Positions 45,278-55,200 of a stretch of DNA of 64,000 nucleotides are shown here, in pieces. The notes under the pieces were generated by a model that saw nothing but the letters and a program-made list of their open reading frames with translations, made no database searches and was not told where the DNA came from. This stretch comes from Leisingera sp. M658 (GTDB taxonomy: Bacteria; Pseudomonadota; Alphaproteobacteria; Rhodobacterales; Rhodobacteraceae), in contig NZ_CP083546.1 in the NCBI RefSeq assembly GCF_025144145.1, positions 3,816,001-3,880,000 of the forward strand, written 5' to 3'. The number at the start of each line of letters is the position of its first letter. The first letter of the stretch is position 1. Made by a program: the position numbers and the translations under genes.

Positions 45278-45658
45278 GTGGCCAATATACTAACAGTAAT
45301 ACGTTCTGAAACAGTGCGCTTGGATCCGGACAAACTCTCCGCGCTGTATGAGCAGCTTGGAGAAACCGGCGCCGAAGATGTGGTGTGCCGGGCGGTCGAA
45401 GAAATGGCTGTCCGCCTGACGCATTGCGAGCGTCTGTGGCGGCAGAATGACATGATCAACCTGCGCAAAAGTGCGCGGTCGCTGATTGCGATTGCCGATC
45501 AGATCGGCATGACAGCGCTGGCAACCATTGCCAGGGATGCGACGGTGGCCATTGATTCCGGGGACGCTCCGGCGGTTGCCGCGATCCTGTTCCGGCTGAT
45601 GCGGGTGGGCGAACGCTCACTGACCGCGGTCTGGGATCAGCAGGACATGACGATCTGA
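45278..45658 (+). CDS. Small helical protein resembling an Hpt domain but without its histidine
   Basis: About 126 residues, all-helical ('DPDKLSALYEQLGETGAEDVV', 'MAVRLTHCERLWRQND', 'INLRKSARSLIAIADQIGM'). The 'NLRKSARSL' stretch looks like the 'HxLKGSA' block of histidine-phosphotransfer domains with asparagine where the phosphorylated histidine would be. The start is uncertain: GTG codons at 45269, 45275 and 45278 are possible, and an ATG at 45107 would lie inside the divergent carbonic anhydrase gene. Function unknown. Confidence 0.6.
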   Translation: MANILTVIRSETVRLDPDKLSALYEQLGETGAEDVVCRAVEEMAVRLTHCERLWRQNDMINLRKSARSLIAIADQIGMTALATIARDATVAIDSGDAPAVAAILFRLMRVGERSLTAVWDQQDMTI

Positions 45659-45743
45659 TACTTCCGCGGCCGGCAGGGCTTGCAGGCGGCGCTGCGGCGG
45701 CTACTCTGGTGCATCCTTATTGATCCGCTACCGGAGTATGCCC

Positions 45744-47126
<1,383 letters not shown>

Positions 47127-47130
47127 CAGC

Positions 47131-47955
47131 ATGACCGACCGCCGCCGTACTCCCATGAACTCCCGCATCGCCGCCGTGCATCTGGCGGATGTTCCCGCCG
47201 GCCTGGAACCCGTGGAGGGGACCGCCGCCCGCATCGGCGTTCCGGTTGCAGACCTGTTGCGCACACCGGACGGCACCCGCGACCGCCAGCTTGTCTATGG
47301 CGAGCCGGTGACCGTCTACGAGGACCGGCAGGGCTGGTCATTCCTGCAAGCGGCCAAGGATTCCTACGTCGGATATGTGCCCGGCACTGCCCTCACGGCG
47401 CCGTTTGAAGCCACCCATTGGGTCAGCGCCCCGGCGACCCACAGCTATTCGGCGGATGACTTCAAATCGCCGGAGACGCAGGCGCTTAGCCACGGCAGCC
47501 GGGTGCAGGTCCTGGGCGGCGCAGGGCGGTTTCTTGAAACCGACTTGGGATTCATCCCCGCCTGCCACCTGTTGCCGCTGGGCGCCCATGCTGCTGATCC
47601 GGTGGCGGTGGCAGAATTATTTCTCGGCACGCCCTACCTCTGGGGCGGCAACAGCCGGTTCGGCATCGACTGCTCCGGCCTGGTGCAGGCGGCTCTGCTG
47701 GCCTGCGGCACGGCCTGCCCCGGCGACAGCAATATGCAGGAAGCAGAGTTGGGCGAACCCGCCCCTGATACAGACTACCAGCGCGGCGATCTGCTGTTCT
47801 GGAAGGGCCATGTCGCCATGGTCCGGGACGCGGAAACCCTGATCCACGCCAATGCCCACGATATGGCGGTGGCGATCGAAGCGATCGGCACGGCGATCAA
47901 ACGTATTCAAGCCCAGGGCGACGGCCCGGTCACCGGACACAAACGGCTGGCGTAA
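47131..47955 (+). CDS. NlpC/P60 family peptidoglycan hydrolase
   Basis: A 274-residue protein with two SH3-like segments (about 45-170) and a C-terminal NlpC/P60 cysteine peptidase domain (about 160-270). The catalytic cysteine is in 'GIDCSGLVQ', the histidine in 'KGHVAMV', and a third residue in 'HANAHDM'. Such enzymes cut the gamma-D-Glu to diamino acid bond in cell-wall peptides. No signal peptide is seen, which fits a role in recycling muropeptides with the adjacent aminopeptidase. Start ATG 47131, with GGAG 10 bp upstream. Confidence 0.9.
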   Translation: MTDRRRTPMNSRIAAVHLADVPAGLEPVEGTAARIGVPVADLLRTPDGTRDRQLVYGEPVTVYEDRQGWSFLQAAKDSYVGYVPGTALTAPFEATHWVSAPATHSYSADDFKSPETQALSHGSRVQVLGGAGRFLETDLGFIPACHLLPLGAHAADPVAVAELFLGTPYLWGGNSRFGIDCSGLVQAALLACGTACPGDSNMQEAELGEPAPDTDYQRGDLLFWKGHVAMVRDAETLIHANAHDMAVAIEAIGTAIKRIQAQGDGPVTGHKRLA

Positions 47956-47978
47956 TCCGCATCAGCCGCCCCAAGCGG

Positions 47979-48024
47979 CAATAATCTTGCAAGATTATTG
48001 ACCGGAAGATTTGAATTTTCCGGT
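47979..48024. terminator. Perfect 22-bp palindrome and second hairpin between convergent genes
   Basis: CAATAATCTTG (47979-47989) is followed directly by its exact reverse complement (47990-48000). ACCGGAA (48001-48007) and TTCCGGT (48018-48024) then form a second hairpin. The site lies between the convergent NlpC/P60 and DUF2794 genes, so a bidirectional terminator is likely. The A+T-rich palindrome stands out in a GC-rich setting and could instead be a protein-binding site. Confidence 0.5.
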
Positions 48025-48048
48025 CCCCGCGCGTCTGCAGCCCTCCCG

Positions 48049-48393
48049 TTAGTCCACGGACCGGATCAGCTTGCGTTCCAGCACCCGCAGAACGGTTTTC
48101 AGATCCCCCCCGCGCTTCAGAATATGCCCGTCCATGCCGACCACCGAATACTGCCCTTGCCGCACCCGCAGCTTGGGGCGCTTTTCGATCCGGTAAAGCG
48201 GGTGCTCTGCCGTGCGCCGGAAAACGGAGAAAACTGCCAGGTCGCGCAGGGAGGCAATGCCGTAATCGCGCCACTCCCCCGCGGCAACCATCCGCCCGTA
48301 GAGGGATAGAATGACCGACAATTCCCGCCGGTCGAACGCGACTTGCTGAGGGTAGGGAGATCCGGGAAAAGGCTGCACCTGATCAAAGCTCAT
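48049..48393 (-). CDS. DUF2794 family protein
   Basis: A 114-residue conserved alphaproteobacterial protein. 'VAFDRRELSVILSLYGRMVAAGEWRDYGI' and 'AEHPLYRIEKRPKLRVRQGQYSVVGMDG' (about 18-46 and 61-88) are family-typical. Soluble, no known activity, no signal peptide. Single gene. Function unknown across the family. Confidence 0.85.
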   Translation of the reverse strand: MSFDQVQPFPGSPYPQQVAFDRRELSVILSLYGRMVAAGEWRDYGIASLRDLAVFSVFRRTAEHPLYRIEKRPKLRVRQGQYSVVGMDGHILKRGGDLKTVLRVLERKLIRSVD

Positions 48394-48508
48394 AGATTAA
48401 AGGTTGCGCCGTTTCCGGGGCAAATCAAGGTTTATCCCCTTCGAATTTTCGTGTGATGCAGAAGGCGCACAGGCTCTGCCTCCTGTTTTCAGCCCGCTCC
48501 GGCCTGCC

Positions 48509-49198
48509 TCAGGCCGCCACCAGACCGCCGCAGCTAAGGCCCAGAATCTGCTCCAGCGCGCGCGCTCCAGGCGCCGTCAGCACCAGCCCGCGCTTGTGCC
48601 GGTGGCGTTTGACCCAGCCGCTGTCCAGTGCGTGATCCAGGATCAGCCGCCCCATCGGCCCCGCCACATGCAGCTTGCGCTCGGTCCAGTCCAGACAGGG
48701 CCGGGCAAAGGGCTGGCGGCCCGGTTTCTCAGGCAGAACAACCCCAAGTTTCAGCCATTCCCCGGCCGGAACAGCGCGAAAGGCGCCGTGTTCCTCGCGC
48801 AGCATCCCGCGGTCCAGAAGCGCGCGGGTCATCGCCACAGCCAAAGGCCCGGCCAAATGGTCATAGCAGCTGCGCACTTGTGCCAGATCCCCCGCCTTGC
48901 GCCGCTGCGCGCGGTGCAGGCTGTCCGCAGGCGCAATCGCCGCCAGCTGCTCCAGCGCATGGGCCACCTCCGGCCCTGCCAGCCGGTGATAGACACAGCG
49001 GCCGCGTTTTTCGGCCACCACCAGCCCGGCATCCTGCAACAGCCGCAAATGCGCCGAAGCGGTTTGCGGCGTCACCCCCGCAGCGGCAGCCAGTTCCTTG
49101 TTGGTATAGGCGCGCCCCTCCATCAGCTCGCACAGCATCTGCGTGCGGCTGGCGTCGCTGATGGCCTGGCCCAGAATGTCGAAACGCGGTGTGATCAT
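48509..49198 (-). CDS. ArsR-type winged-helix regulator with C-terminal extension
   Basis: A 229-residue regulator. The N-terminal ArsR-like winged helix (about 10-85) contains 'TNKELAAAAGVTPQTASAHLRLL' and the wing 'KRGRCVYHRLA'. The C-terminal half carries 'RSCYDHLAGPLAVAMTRAL' and 'CLDWTERKLHVAGPMG', a layout seen in a group of larger ArsR-like regulators. No classic metal-binding cysteine cluster is present. It is downstream of imuB on the same strand, 73 bp apart; a regulatory link is not shown. Confidence 0.82.
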   Translation of the reverse strand: MITPRFDILGQAISDASRTQMLCELMEGRAYTNKELAAAAGVTPQTASAHLRLLQDAGLVVAEKRGRCVYHRLAGPEVAHALEQLAAIAPADSLHRAQRRKAGDLAQVRSCYDHLAGPLAVAMTRALLDRGMLREEHGAFRAVPAGEWLKLGVVLPEKPGRQPFARPCLDWTERKLHVAGPMGRLILDHALDSGWVKRHRHKRGLVLTAPGARALEQILGLSCGGLVAA

Positions 49199-49271
49199 GC
49201 TCTTACCCTAAGCGGTTCCCGCAGGCAGGCCCAAGCAAAACCCTTCGCTGCGCATCGAACTATCCGGCCCG

Positions 49272-50954
49272 TCACGCAAACGACCCATGACAGAACCAGC
49301 CCGGCGACAGCGCGCCGCCATGGGCAAAGAACAGCCACAGCCGTTCACCGCTGCGGGTCGCAACCACCCAGTAATCGCGCACGCCGCTGCGCCAGTTCGG
49401 ATCCTCCAGCCACCATTCCGGGGCTATCCGCTCGGGGCCTTCTGCCGCCGCCGGCTCCCAGTCGCGCCCCCGCCAGCGGAAACGCTCCGGCACCTCAGGC
49501 CGCTCTGGCGCATGAACGAGTTCGGGCCGCCAGATCAGCAGCGGGCGCGGACGGGGCGGGCGCGGCCAGTCCCCGGCGGCAGGCTCAGACCAGGCTGCGG
49601 CCTGCACGGTGAAGGTCTTTTCCGGAATATGGCTCTCTGCCGGGTGGCAGCGGGTGATGGCCTCCAGCCCCAGCCGCGCGCCCAGACGCCCGATCAGATC
49701 TTCCAGCGCCGCGCCATCCTCCTGCCGCGCCTGCACCGCAGCACCCGCCTGCATATGGCCCGCGGGGGTGCGGGCGTGGATCGCTTCGGCCTGCAGCACC
49801 TCCAGCCGCAGCATATCGATGCCATAGCCCGCATCAATCTGTTCCAGCTTCATCTCCAGCAGCGGGCGGATGCGGTCCGGCGCGCGGCTGGCACGGGCCA
49901 GGCCCAGGGTCACGGCCTCCATTTCCTGGTCGCAGCGGTGCGCCTCCAGACGCAGCACCCGCGCGCCCTTGCCGCGCGCCTCCAGCCGGGCGCAGAGCCT
50001 GGGCAGCATCCGGTCAATGCCTGCCAGCAGATCTTCCATCAGCCCGATCGGCTCCGGCAGGGTCAGCCGCACCGCAAAGTGATCCGGGCTGCGCGCGGGC
50101 GAGACCGGCTCCGGCGCGCTGCCCATCGCCTGATCCAGCCGCAAGACCAGCCCGCGCCCGAACCGGCGCGCCAGGCCGGCCCGCGGCTGCCCCAGCAGAT
50201 CGCCAATCCGGCGAAGCCCCAGCCGGTTCAGCTGCGCCACCGTGGCAGTGTCCAGCCGCAGCGCCGCCACCGGCAGCGGCCCAAGCGCGCCGTAAGCCTG
50301 CCCAGGCCCGGCAATCCGCCCCATCTGCGGCGGCGGCGCCTGCAGCTGCGGCGCCGCGCCGCCGCGGGTCCAGTGACGGCGCTTGGCGCTGTGCCCCGGC
50401 GTGCGTTTCTGCGCCCGGGCCCGGGTCGCGCGGGCCTCCTGATCGATGGCATCGCCCGAGCGGTCCGGCACGGCGTCCTCCCCCGCATAACGCGCCAGCG
50501 CCCAAGCCGCGCCCAGGGTATCCGCCAGCCCCATCTGCACGCTGAGGCCCATCTCCGCGCAATCGCGCCCCGCCGTCTCCATCAGCACCGCCTCGCTGCC
50601 GAACAGATGCGCGCAGCCGGTAAGGTCAAGGATCAGCCCGTCCTCCCCGGCTTCTGCCACCCAGGGGCTGAACTTCCCGGCCCAGCGCCTGAGGGCGGCC
50701 AGGAACGCCGCCTCAGCCGACCGGTTGCGCGGCCGCACCACCAGCGCCGCACACATCGCATGGGCATCGCGCAACGGCTGGCCCGGCTGCAAACCTTGTG
50801 CCGAAGCCGCCGTGTTTAACGCGGAAATAACCTGGGTGTTGGACACTTCTTCGGCAACGGCCAGCGGCCCGACAATGCCGCCGCGCTCTGCCCGCATGAT
50901 ACGTTCGGCGCCAAGGCGCGGAAACCAAAGCGATAAGATGCGGCGATGGGGCAT
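49272..50954 (-). CDS. imuB: ImuB-type Y-family DNA polymerase-like protein
   Basis: A 560-residue protein of the ImuB group, DNA damage mutagenesis factors related to Y-family polymerases. 'LILDLTGCAHLFGSE' (about 112-126) is the ImuB hallmark. The polymerase N-terminal acidic motif is replaced by 'LSLWFPRLGAERI', so the protein itself is probably not catalytic, as known for ImuB. A little-finger-type region and a DUF6504-like C-terminus follow. Normally imuA lies immediately upstream and dnaE2 downstream; here neither is present. The ATG at 50954 is preferred; 50969 is an alternative. Confidence 0.88.
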   Translation of the reverse strand: MPHRRILSLWFPRLGAERIMRAERGGIVGPLAVAEEVSNTQVISALNTAASAQGLQPGQPLRDAHAMCAALVVRPRNRSAEAAFLAALRRWAGKFSPWVAEAGEDGLILDLTGCAHLFGSEAVLMETAGRDCAEMGLSVQMGLADTLGAAWALARYAGEDAVPDRSGDAIDQEARATRARAQKRTPGHSAKRRHWTRGGAAPQLQAPPPQMGRIAGPGQAYGALGPLPVAALRLDTATVAQLNRLGLRRIGDLLGQPRAGLARRFGRGLVLRLDQAMGSAPEPVSPARSPDHFAVRLTLPEPIGLMEDLLAGIDRMLPRLCARLEARGKGARVLRLEAHRCDQEMEAVTLGLARASRAPDRIRPLLEMKLEQIDAGYGIDMLRLEVLQAEAIHARTPAGHMQAGAAVQARQEDGAALEDLIGRLGARLGLEAITRCHPAESHIPEKTFTVQAAAWSEPAAGDWPRPPRPRPLLIWRPELVHAPERPEVPERFRWRGRDWEPAAAEGPERIAPEWWLEDPNWRSGVRDYWVVATRSGERLWLFFAHGGALSPGWFCHGSFA

Positions 50955-51066
50955 GGGCAGATCGGGCAACAGGGGCCGGCGGGCGGCAGATTACAGGAGT
51001 TCCACAGCATATGTTCTTATTTTGTTCATGTCATGCGATTCGGCCGATCCGCCCGGGGGCCGCGCA

Positions 51067-51543
51067 ATGACCATCCGCCTGTTCAAAACCATGGCCTTCA
51101 TGGTCATTCTTGCGGCTCTTGCCATTGGCACCACCGCCCCGGTCACAGCCAGGGACGGCACCAGCAAGCACGTGACACGCAGAATGGCCCTGATGACCTC
51201 GCAAAAGGCCGCGATGGATGTGCTGACCAGCATGATGGCCGGGCGCACATATTTTGACCGGGACAGGGCCCGCGCGGCCCGGCGGCAGCTGATCAGATCC
51301 ACCGGCACCATCCGCAAGCATTTCAAGAAGCCGCAGCTGGATCCGCGCTCTCATGCGCGGCCCTTGATCTGGCACGCCTGGAAGGATTTCAAAACCCGTG
51401 CAGACACCGCCGAAACGGCAGCCAGGAACCTCAGCACCCGGTCCCTGCCCGCCCTGCGCCGCACCCTGCCCAGCCTGATGCAAAGCTGTCTCAGCTGCCA
51501 CGAGACCTACCGCAACACGCCCAACAACTTCACCACGCACTGA
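51067..51543 (+). CDS. Cytochrome c' (class II cytochrome c)
   Basis: A 158-residue exported protein. A signal peptide (residues 1-29, 'MAFMVILAALAIGTTAPVTA') precedes a four-helix-bundle-like sequence. The heme-binding motif 'CLSCHETYR' sits near the C-terminus, as in cytochromes c'. Such proteins bind nitric oxide or carry electrons in the periplasm. The start at 51067 has only a G-rich upstream stretch. It is a single gene between imuB and a TetR gene. Confidence 0.85.
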   Translation: MTIRLFKTMAFMVILAALAIGTTAPVTARDGTSKHVTRRMALMTSQKAAMDVLTSMMAGRTYFDRDRARAARRQLIRSTGTIRKHFKKPQLDPRSHARPLIWHAWKDFKTRADTAETAARNLSTRSLPALRRTLPSLMQSCLSCHETYRNTPNNFTTH

Positions 51544-51595
51544 GGATGATCCGCAGGCATTAACCGGCACGCTCTGACCGGCACGCCCGCAGCCG

Positions 51596-52213
51596 TCAGG
51601 TGCCGAACCGCGCCATAAAGGTCTCGATCGCGCCGGCGATTACCCGCTCGCGTTCGGCCTCGGTAAAATGCTCGTCGATATTGAACAGGAAACGCAGGAA
51701 AATATCCGCCTTGCACAGCTCAATGAATTGCGCGGCAGCCAGGTCCGCATCCGGAATTGCCAGCTCGCCCCGCTCTGCGGCGATCTTCAGGTAATCGCGA
51801 ATCTGCCCGTGCAAAACCATCGGGCCGCTTTCATAGAACATCGGCCCCAGCTCAGGGAAACGGTCGGCCTCGGCCACAAAGATGCGGAACAGCTGCAGGC
51901 TCAGACCACCTATCAGAACCGCGTGAACATGCTCCGCCGCCACCCGCAGCACCTCGCGCGGGCCGCAACTGCCCGCCGCCAGATCAAGCGACGCTTCAGA
52001 CTGCTGCACGCAGACCGAACGCACCACTTCCATAAACAGCACCCGCTTGTCTGGGAAATAACTGTACAGCGTTGCCTTGGACACGCCCGCCGCCTTGGCA
52101 ATGTTGTCAACACTCGCGCCCTCAAATCCGTCAGCCAGGAACACCTCGCGGGCCCCTGCCAGGACCTGATCAAATTTCCGGCCTGTACGCAGGACGCTGG
52201 CTTGCTGATTCAT
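51596..52213 (-). CDS. TetR-family transcriptional regulator
   Basis: A 205-residue regulator. The N-terminal helix-turn-helix 'VDNIAKAAGVSKATLYSYFPDKRVLF' (about 36-61) is typical of TetR, followed by a ligand domain ending 'ETFMARFGT'. AAAGGAA precedes the ATG at 52213. It is divergent from mbfA; the 137-bp gap holds the Irr-type box. Its ligand is unknown. Confidence 0.88.
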   Translation of the reverse strand: MNQQASVLRTGRKFDQVLAGAREVFLADGFEGASVDNIAKAAGVSKATLYSYFPDKRVLFMEVVRSVCVQQSEASLDLAAGSCGPREVLRVAAEHVHAVLIGGLSLQLFRIFVAEADRFPELGPMFYESGPMVLHGQIRDYLKIAAERGELAIPDADLAAAQFIELCKADIFLRFLFNIDEHFTEAERERVIAGAIETFMARFGT

Positions 52214-52319
52214 GCGGGTTCCTTTGGCTGCCTGCGGGTCTGGACCTAGTGTAGCCTCTGCTGCCGCATAGCAACAGCATAAGCCGCACCGTCTTGCGCT
52301 CCCTCGCGGAACCGTTATA

Positions 52320-52336
52320 TTTAGAATCATTCTAAA
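52320..52336. promoter_or_regulatory. ICE-type Irr-binding box before mbfA
   Basis: TTTAGAATCATTCTAAA is a perfect 7-3-7 inverted repeat that matches the iron-control element (ICE) bound by Irr in alphaproteobacteria. It overlaps a likely -10 (TATATT, 52316-52321) and ends 14 bp before the mbfA start, which fits repression under iron limitation. Confidence 0.75.
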
Positions 52337-52350
52337 CTAAGGGGCAGCAG

Positions 52351-53325
52351 ATGCGTTTTTTCACTCAGCGCAAGCGGTTTGCGGAGCTGACCGGGCAGGA
52401 GATCCTCGCCCTTGCGATCTCTTCCGAGGAGGATGATGCGCGTATCTACCGCGGCTATGCAGAGCGCCTGCGCGCAGAATTTCCGGCAACCGCGGCGATG
52501 TTCGACGGCATGGCCGCCGAGGAAGACGAACACCGCGCCCAGCTGATTACCCTGCACCAGGCCCGGTTCGGGCCCGCAATTCCGCTGATCCGGCGCGAGC
52601 ATGTGGCGGGCTACTATGCCCGCCGCCCTATCTGGCTGATGGAAAACCTCAGCCTGGACCGCATCCGCGGCGAGGCCCGCGCGATGGAGCGCGACGCCGA
52701 ACGCTTCTACACCGCTGCCGCCGCCCGCACCCGGGATGCTGCCACCCGCAGGCTGCTGGGTGATCTGGCCGCAGCTGAGGCCAGCCATCAGGCACGCGCA
52801 GGCGAATTGCAAGACACGCATCTGGACACGGATACGCGCCAGGACGAGGACCGTGCCGCCCACCGCCAGTTCGTGCTGACCTGGGTGCAGCCGGGGCTGG
52901 CCGGGCTGATGGACGGTTCGGTCTCCACCCTGGCGCCGATTTTTGCCACCGCCTTTGCCACCCAGGACACCTGGACCACATTTCTGGTCGGCATGGCGGC
53001 CTCGGTCGGGGCCGGCATCTCGATGGGCTTCACCGAGGCGGCTTCCGACGACGGAGAACTCTCTGGCCGCGGCTCGCCGCTGAAACGCGGGCTGACCTCC
53101 GGCATCATGACCACCGTGGGCGGCCTCGGCCACGCCCTGCCTTATCTGATCCCGGACTTCTGGACCGCCACCACGCTGGCGCTGCTGATCGTGTTTGTGG
53201 AGCTTTGGGCCATCGCCTGGATCCAGAACCGTTTCATGCAAACCTCGTTCTGGCGCGCCACCATGCAGGTCGTGCTGGGCGGCGCCCTGGTGCTGGGCGC
53301 CGGTATGCTGATCGGCAGTGGCTGA
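52351..53325 (+). CDS. mbfA: Membrane-bound ferritin MbfA (iron exporter)
   Basis: A 324-residue fusion of a ferritin-like domain (about 10-155) and a VIT1/CCC1-like membrane domain (about 175-324). The ferritin part has two ExxH pairs, E58-H61 and E143-H146, plus E26/E27 and E108. The membrane part has 'GLMDGSVSTLAPIFA' and 'GISMGFTEAAS'. In Agrobacterium and Bradyrhizobium, MbfA exports iron and protects from iron and peroxide stress under Irr control; the ICE box upstream supports the same here. AAGGGG precedes the ATG at 52351. Confidence 0.9.
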   Translation: MRFFTQRKRFAELTGQEILALAISSEEDDARIYRGYAERLRAEFPATAAMFDGMAAEEDEHRAQLITLHQARFGPAIPLIRREHVAGYYARRPIWLMENLSLDRIRGEARAMERDAERFYTAAAARTRDAATRRLLGDLAAAEASHQARAGELQDTHLDTDTRQDEDRAAHRQFVLTWVQPGLAGLMDGSVSTLAPIFATAFATQDTWTTFLVGMAASVGAGISMGFTEAASDDGELSGRGSPLKRGLTSGIMTTVGGLGHALPYLIPDFWTATTLALLIVFVELWAIAWIQNRFMQTSFWRATMQVVLGGALVLGAGMLIGSG

Positions 53326-53339
53326 GTTCCGCAGAGGAA

Positions 53340-53650
53340 GCACTCCCGCCCGCTCCGGAGCAGCCAAAGGCTGCCCCTCCCCGGTTGGGCCCGGCAGCGC
53401 TGACGCGCTGCGGGTGCGCCTTTGGTTACACCGGGCTTCTCAGGGTCAAGGTCGGCAAAGCCGCCGCCCGCTAGCGCGGTCTAACATTGAGGGTGTCATG
53501 GCCAGTCTCACAATTGACTTGGTGCTCTTTTGGCACACCTGCCCTTAAAGCGCGTCTCAGCAGAACCGCATGCCCCGTGCGCAGCACGGGGCCACGCCCA
53601 ACTGCGAAAGGCATTCCGAAGGATGCCCATGAGCAGGCGGGAGCACACCC
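53340..53650. repeat. Dispersed intergenic repeat, copy 3
   Basis: It fills most of the 377-bp gap 53326-53702 after mbfA. It begins CACTCCCGCCCGC and ends CAGGCGGGAGCAC. Shared inner parts are a GCAGCGC-TGAC-GCGCTGC hairpin, as in copy 1, and CCCCGTGC/GCACGGGG followed by GCCACGCCCAACTG. A middle stretch of about 130 bp (53430-53560) is absent from the other copies. No gene is supported in this gap. Confidence 0.55.
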
Positions 53651-53702
53651 CTTTTGCCAAAAACAGCCTTTGCCAATTGGTCAGCTCTTGTTACCAATCC
53701 CC

Positions 53703-54626
53703 ATGGCCGAGATCTTCTTCCGCACCCTGCCCTTCTTTGCAATCATCGGCCTCGGCTACTGGGCCGGGCGCAGCCGCTTCTTTACTGAGGAAGCCACCGC
53801 CTACCTCACCCGCTTTGTCTTCTACTTCCCGCTTTCGGCCATGATCTTCGGCTTTGCCGCCAATCTCTCCTTTGCCGAGGTCTTTGACCCCGCTTTGATC
53901 CTCGGCTATCTGGCGGGCACCCTGGCGGTCTACCTGCTGGTGACAGCCGTGGCCGTGTTCCGCGGGCTGGACATGCCCACCGCGGCGGTTGAGGCGCAAT
54001 GCGCGGCGATCGGCAATGTCGGCTTTCTCGGCCTGCCGATGATGGCGATCCTGTTCGGGCCGGCCTCGGTGGCGCCGATGATGGTGGTGCTGAGCGTCGA
54101 TCTGGTGGTGTTTTCCTCGCTGATCGTCATCCTGATCAACACGGGCCGCGGCCAGGGGTTTGGATTGGCAACGCTGAAACTGGTGGGGCTTGGCCTGCTG
54201 AAGAACCCGATGATCCTATCCATTGTTGCGGGCCTCGCCTGGTCAGCCTCCGAGCTGCCGATCCCGGCGCCGGCAAACGACTTCCTCACAATCCTCGGCG
54301 GCGCTGCCACCCCCGGAGCCCTCTTTGCCATCGGCGCCTCGCTCGCCTCGAAATCGGCGGAACGGGTGCAGATCTCCGGCTGGCTCAGCTTTGCCAAGCT
54401 GGTGCTGCACCCGGCCTGCGTCGCCATCGCTGTGCTGTGGCTGATCCCCGCCGCGCCGTTTTCTGCTGCCGTCGCCATCGCTGCCGCATCGCTGCCGGTC
54501 GCGGGTAATGTCTACATGCTGGCGCAGCATTACGGTGTGGCGCCGCACCGGGCCTCCGCCGCTATCCTGATCTCGACCGTGCTGTCGATCATCACCGTGC
54601 CTGCGGTGATCGCCTGGGTGTCCTGA
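53703..54626 (+). CDS. AEC-family (auxin efflux carrier-like) transporter
   Basis: A 307-residue membrane protein with about ten segments arranged as two inverted halves. The AEC/malonate transporter family moves organic acids or other small anions. 'CAAIGNVGFLGLPMMAILFG' (about 100-119) and 'SLPVAGNVYMLAQHYG' are conserved Asn/Gly helices of the two halves. The start at ATG 53703 matches the beginning of hydrophobic sequence. It is convergent with the small cupin gene; the gap is 7 bp. Confidence 0.88.
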   Translation: MAEIFFRTLPFFAIIGLGYWAGRSRFFTEEATAYLTRFVFYFPLSAMIFGFAANLSFAEVFDPALILGYLAGTLAVYLLVTAVAVFRGLDMPTAAVEAQCAAIGNVGFLGLPMMAILFGPASVAPMMVVLSVDLVVFSSLIVILINTGRGQGFGLATLKLVGLGLLKNPMILSIVAGLAWSASELPIPAPANDFLTILGGAATPGALFAIGASLASKSAERVQISGWLSFAKLVLHPACVAIAVLWLIPAAPFSAAVAIAAASLPVAGNVYMLAQHYGVAPHRASAAILISTVLSIITVPAVIAWVS

Positions 54627-54633
54627 CGCCGCT

Positions 54634-54975
54634 CTATAGGCGAATCACGTAATCCTTGCGGGTGGTCTCGATCACTTCCCAGGTGCCGCTGAAACCGGGG
54701 CGCAGGATGAAACTGTCGCCTGCCGCCAGCGGATACTCAGCGCCGTCGTCGCTGGTGATCACCGACCGCCCCTGCAGGATCCGGCAGTATTCCCATTCGT
54801 CATAAGAAATCCGCCACTTGCCCGGAGTCGATTGCCAGATGCCGCAGTAAAGCCCGTCCCGCTCCTCTGCATTCCAGGTGGTGAACACCGGGTCGCCCGC
54901 AACCACCTTGGCCGGATCCGGGCGTTCGGTTTCCGGTTCGGCGGCGCTGGTGGTCAGTCTTTGAAAATCGCTCAT
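54634..54975 (-). CDS. Small cupin-domain protein
   Basis: A 113-residue single-domain cupin of the EutQ/(S)-ureidoglycine aminohydrolase-like type ('GIWQSTPGKWRISYDEWEYC', 'ILQGRSVITSDDGAEYPLAAGDSFILRPGF', residues ~45-95). Such proteins often bind small ligands or have minor metabolic roles. The exact activity is unknown. It is a single gene. Confidence 0.82.
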   Translation of the reverse strand: MSDFQRLTTSAAEPETERPDPAKVVAGDPVFTTWNAEERDGLYCGIWQSTPGKWRISYDEWEYCRILQGRSVITSDDGAEYPLAAGDSFILRPGFSGTWEVIETTRKDYVIRL

Positions 54976-55200
54976 ATCTCTGTCGCTCCCTGTTTTCCGG
55001 CCGCAGACTGTTCCGGCATTCCGGCCCGGTGTCCAGCGCCCGCTCCGCCAATTCCCCGCGCAACCGCCGCTCTCACCCCGCTCTGTTTGCGAAATCGCAA
55101 GCCTTCTGCCGCAAAAACGGGCATTGCTGCCGCCCGCCCGCTGGACGCCGGCACAATCTGCGGATAGCGATAGGGCTAACAGATTTAAGGAGCCTCACCG

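Noticed and set aside
49287-50819. Plus-strand open frame of 510 codons opposite imuB
   Set aside because: It covers imuB in antisense. It is extremely Arg/Gln/His-rich, typical of a GC-rich shadow frame.
53326-53702. Possible extended N-terminus of the AEC transporter from an upstream start at 53487
   Set aside because: The extra 72 residues are polar and Pro-rich and translate the intergenic repeat. The transporter's hydrophobic sequence begins at the ATG at 53703.
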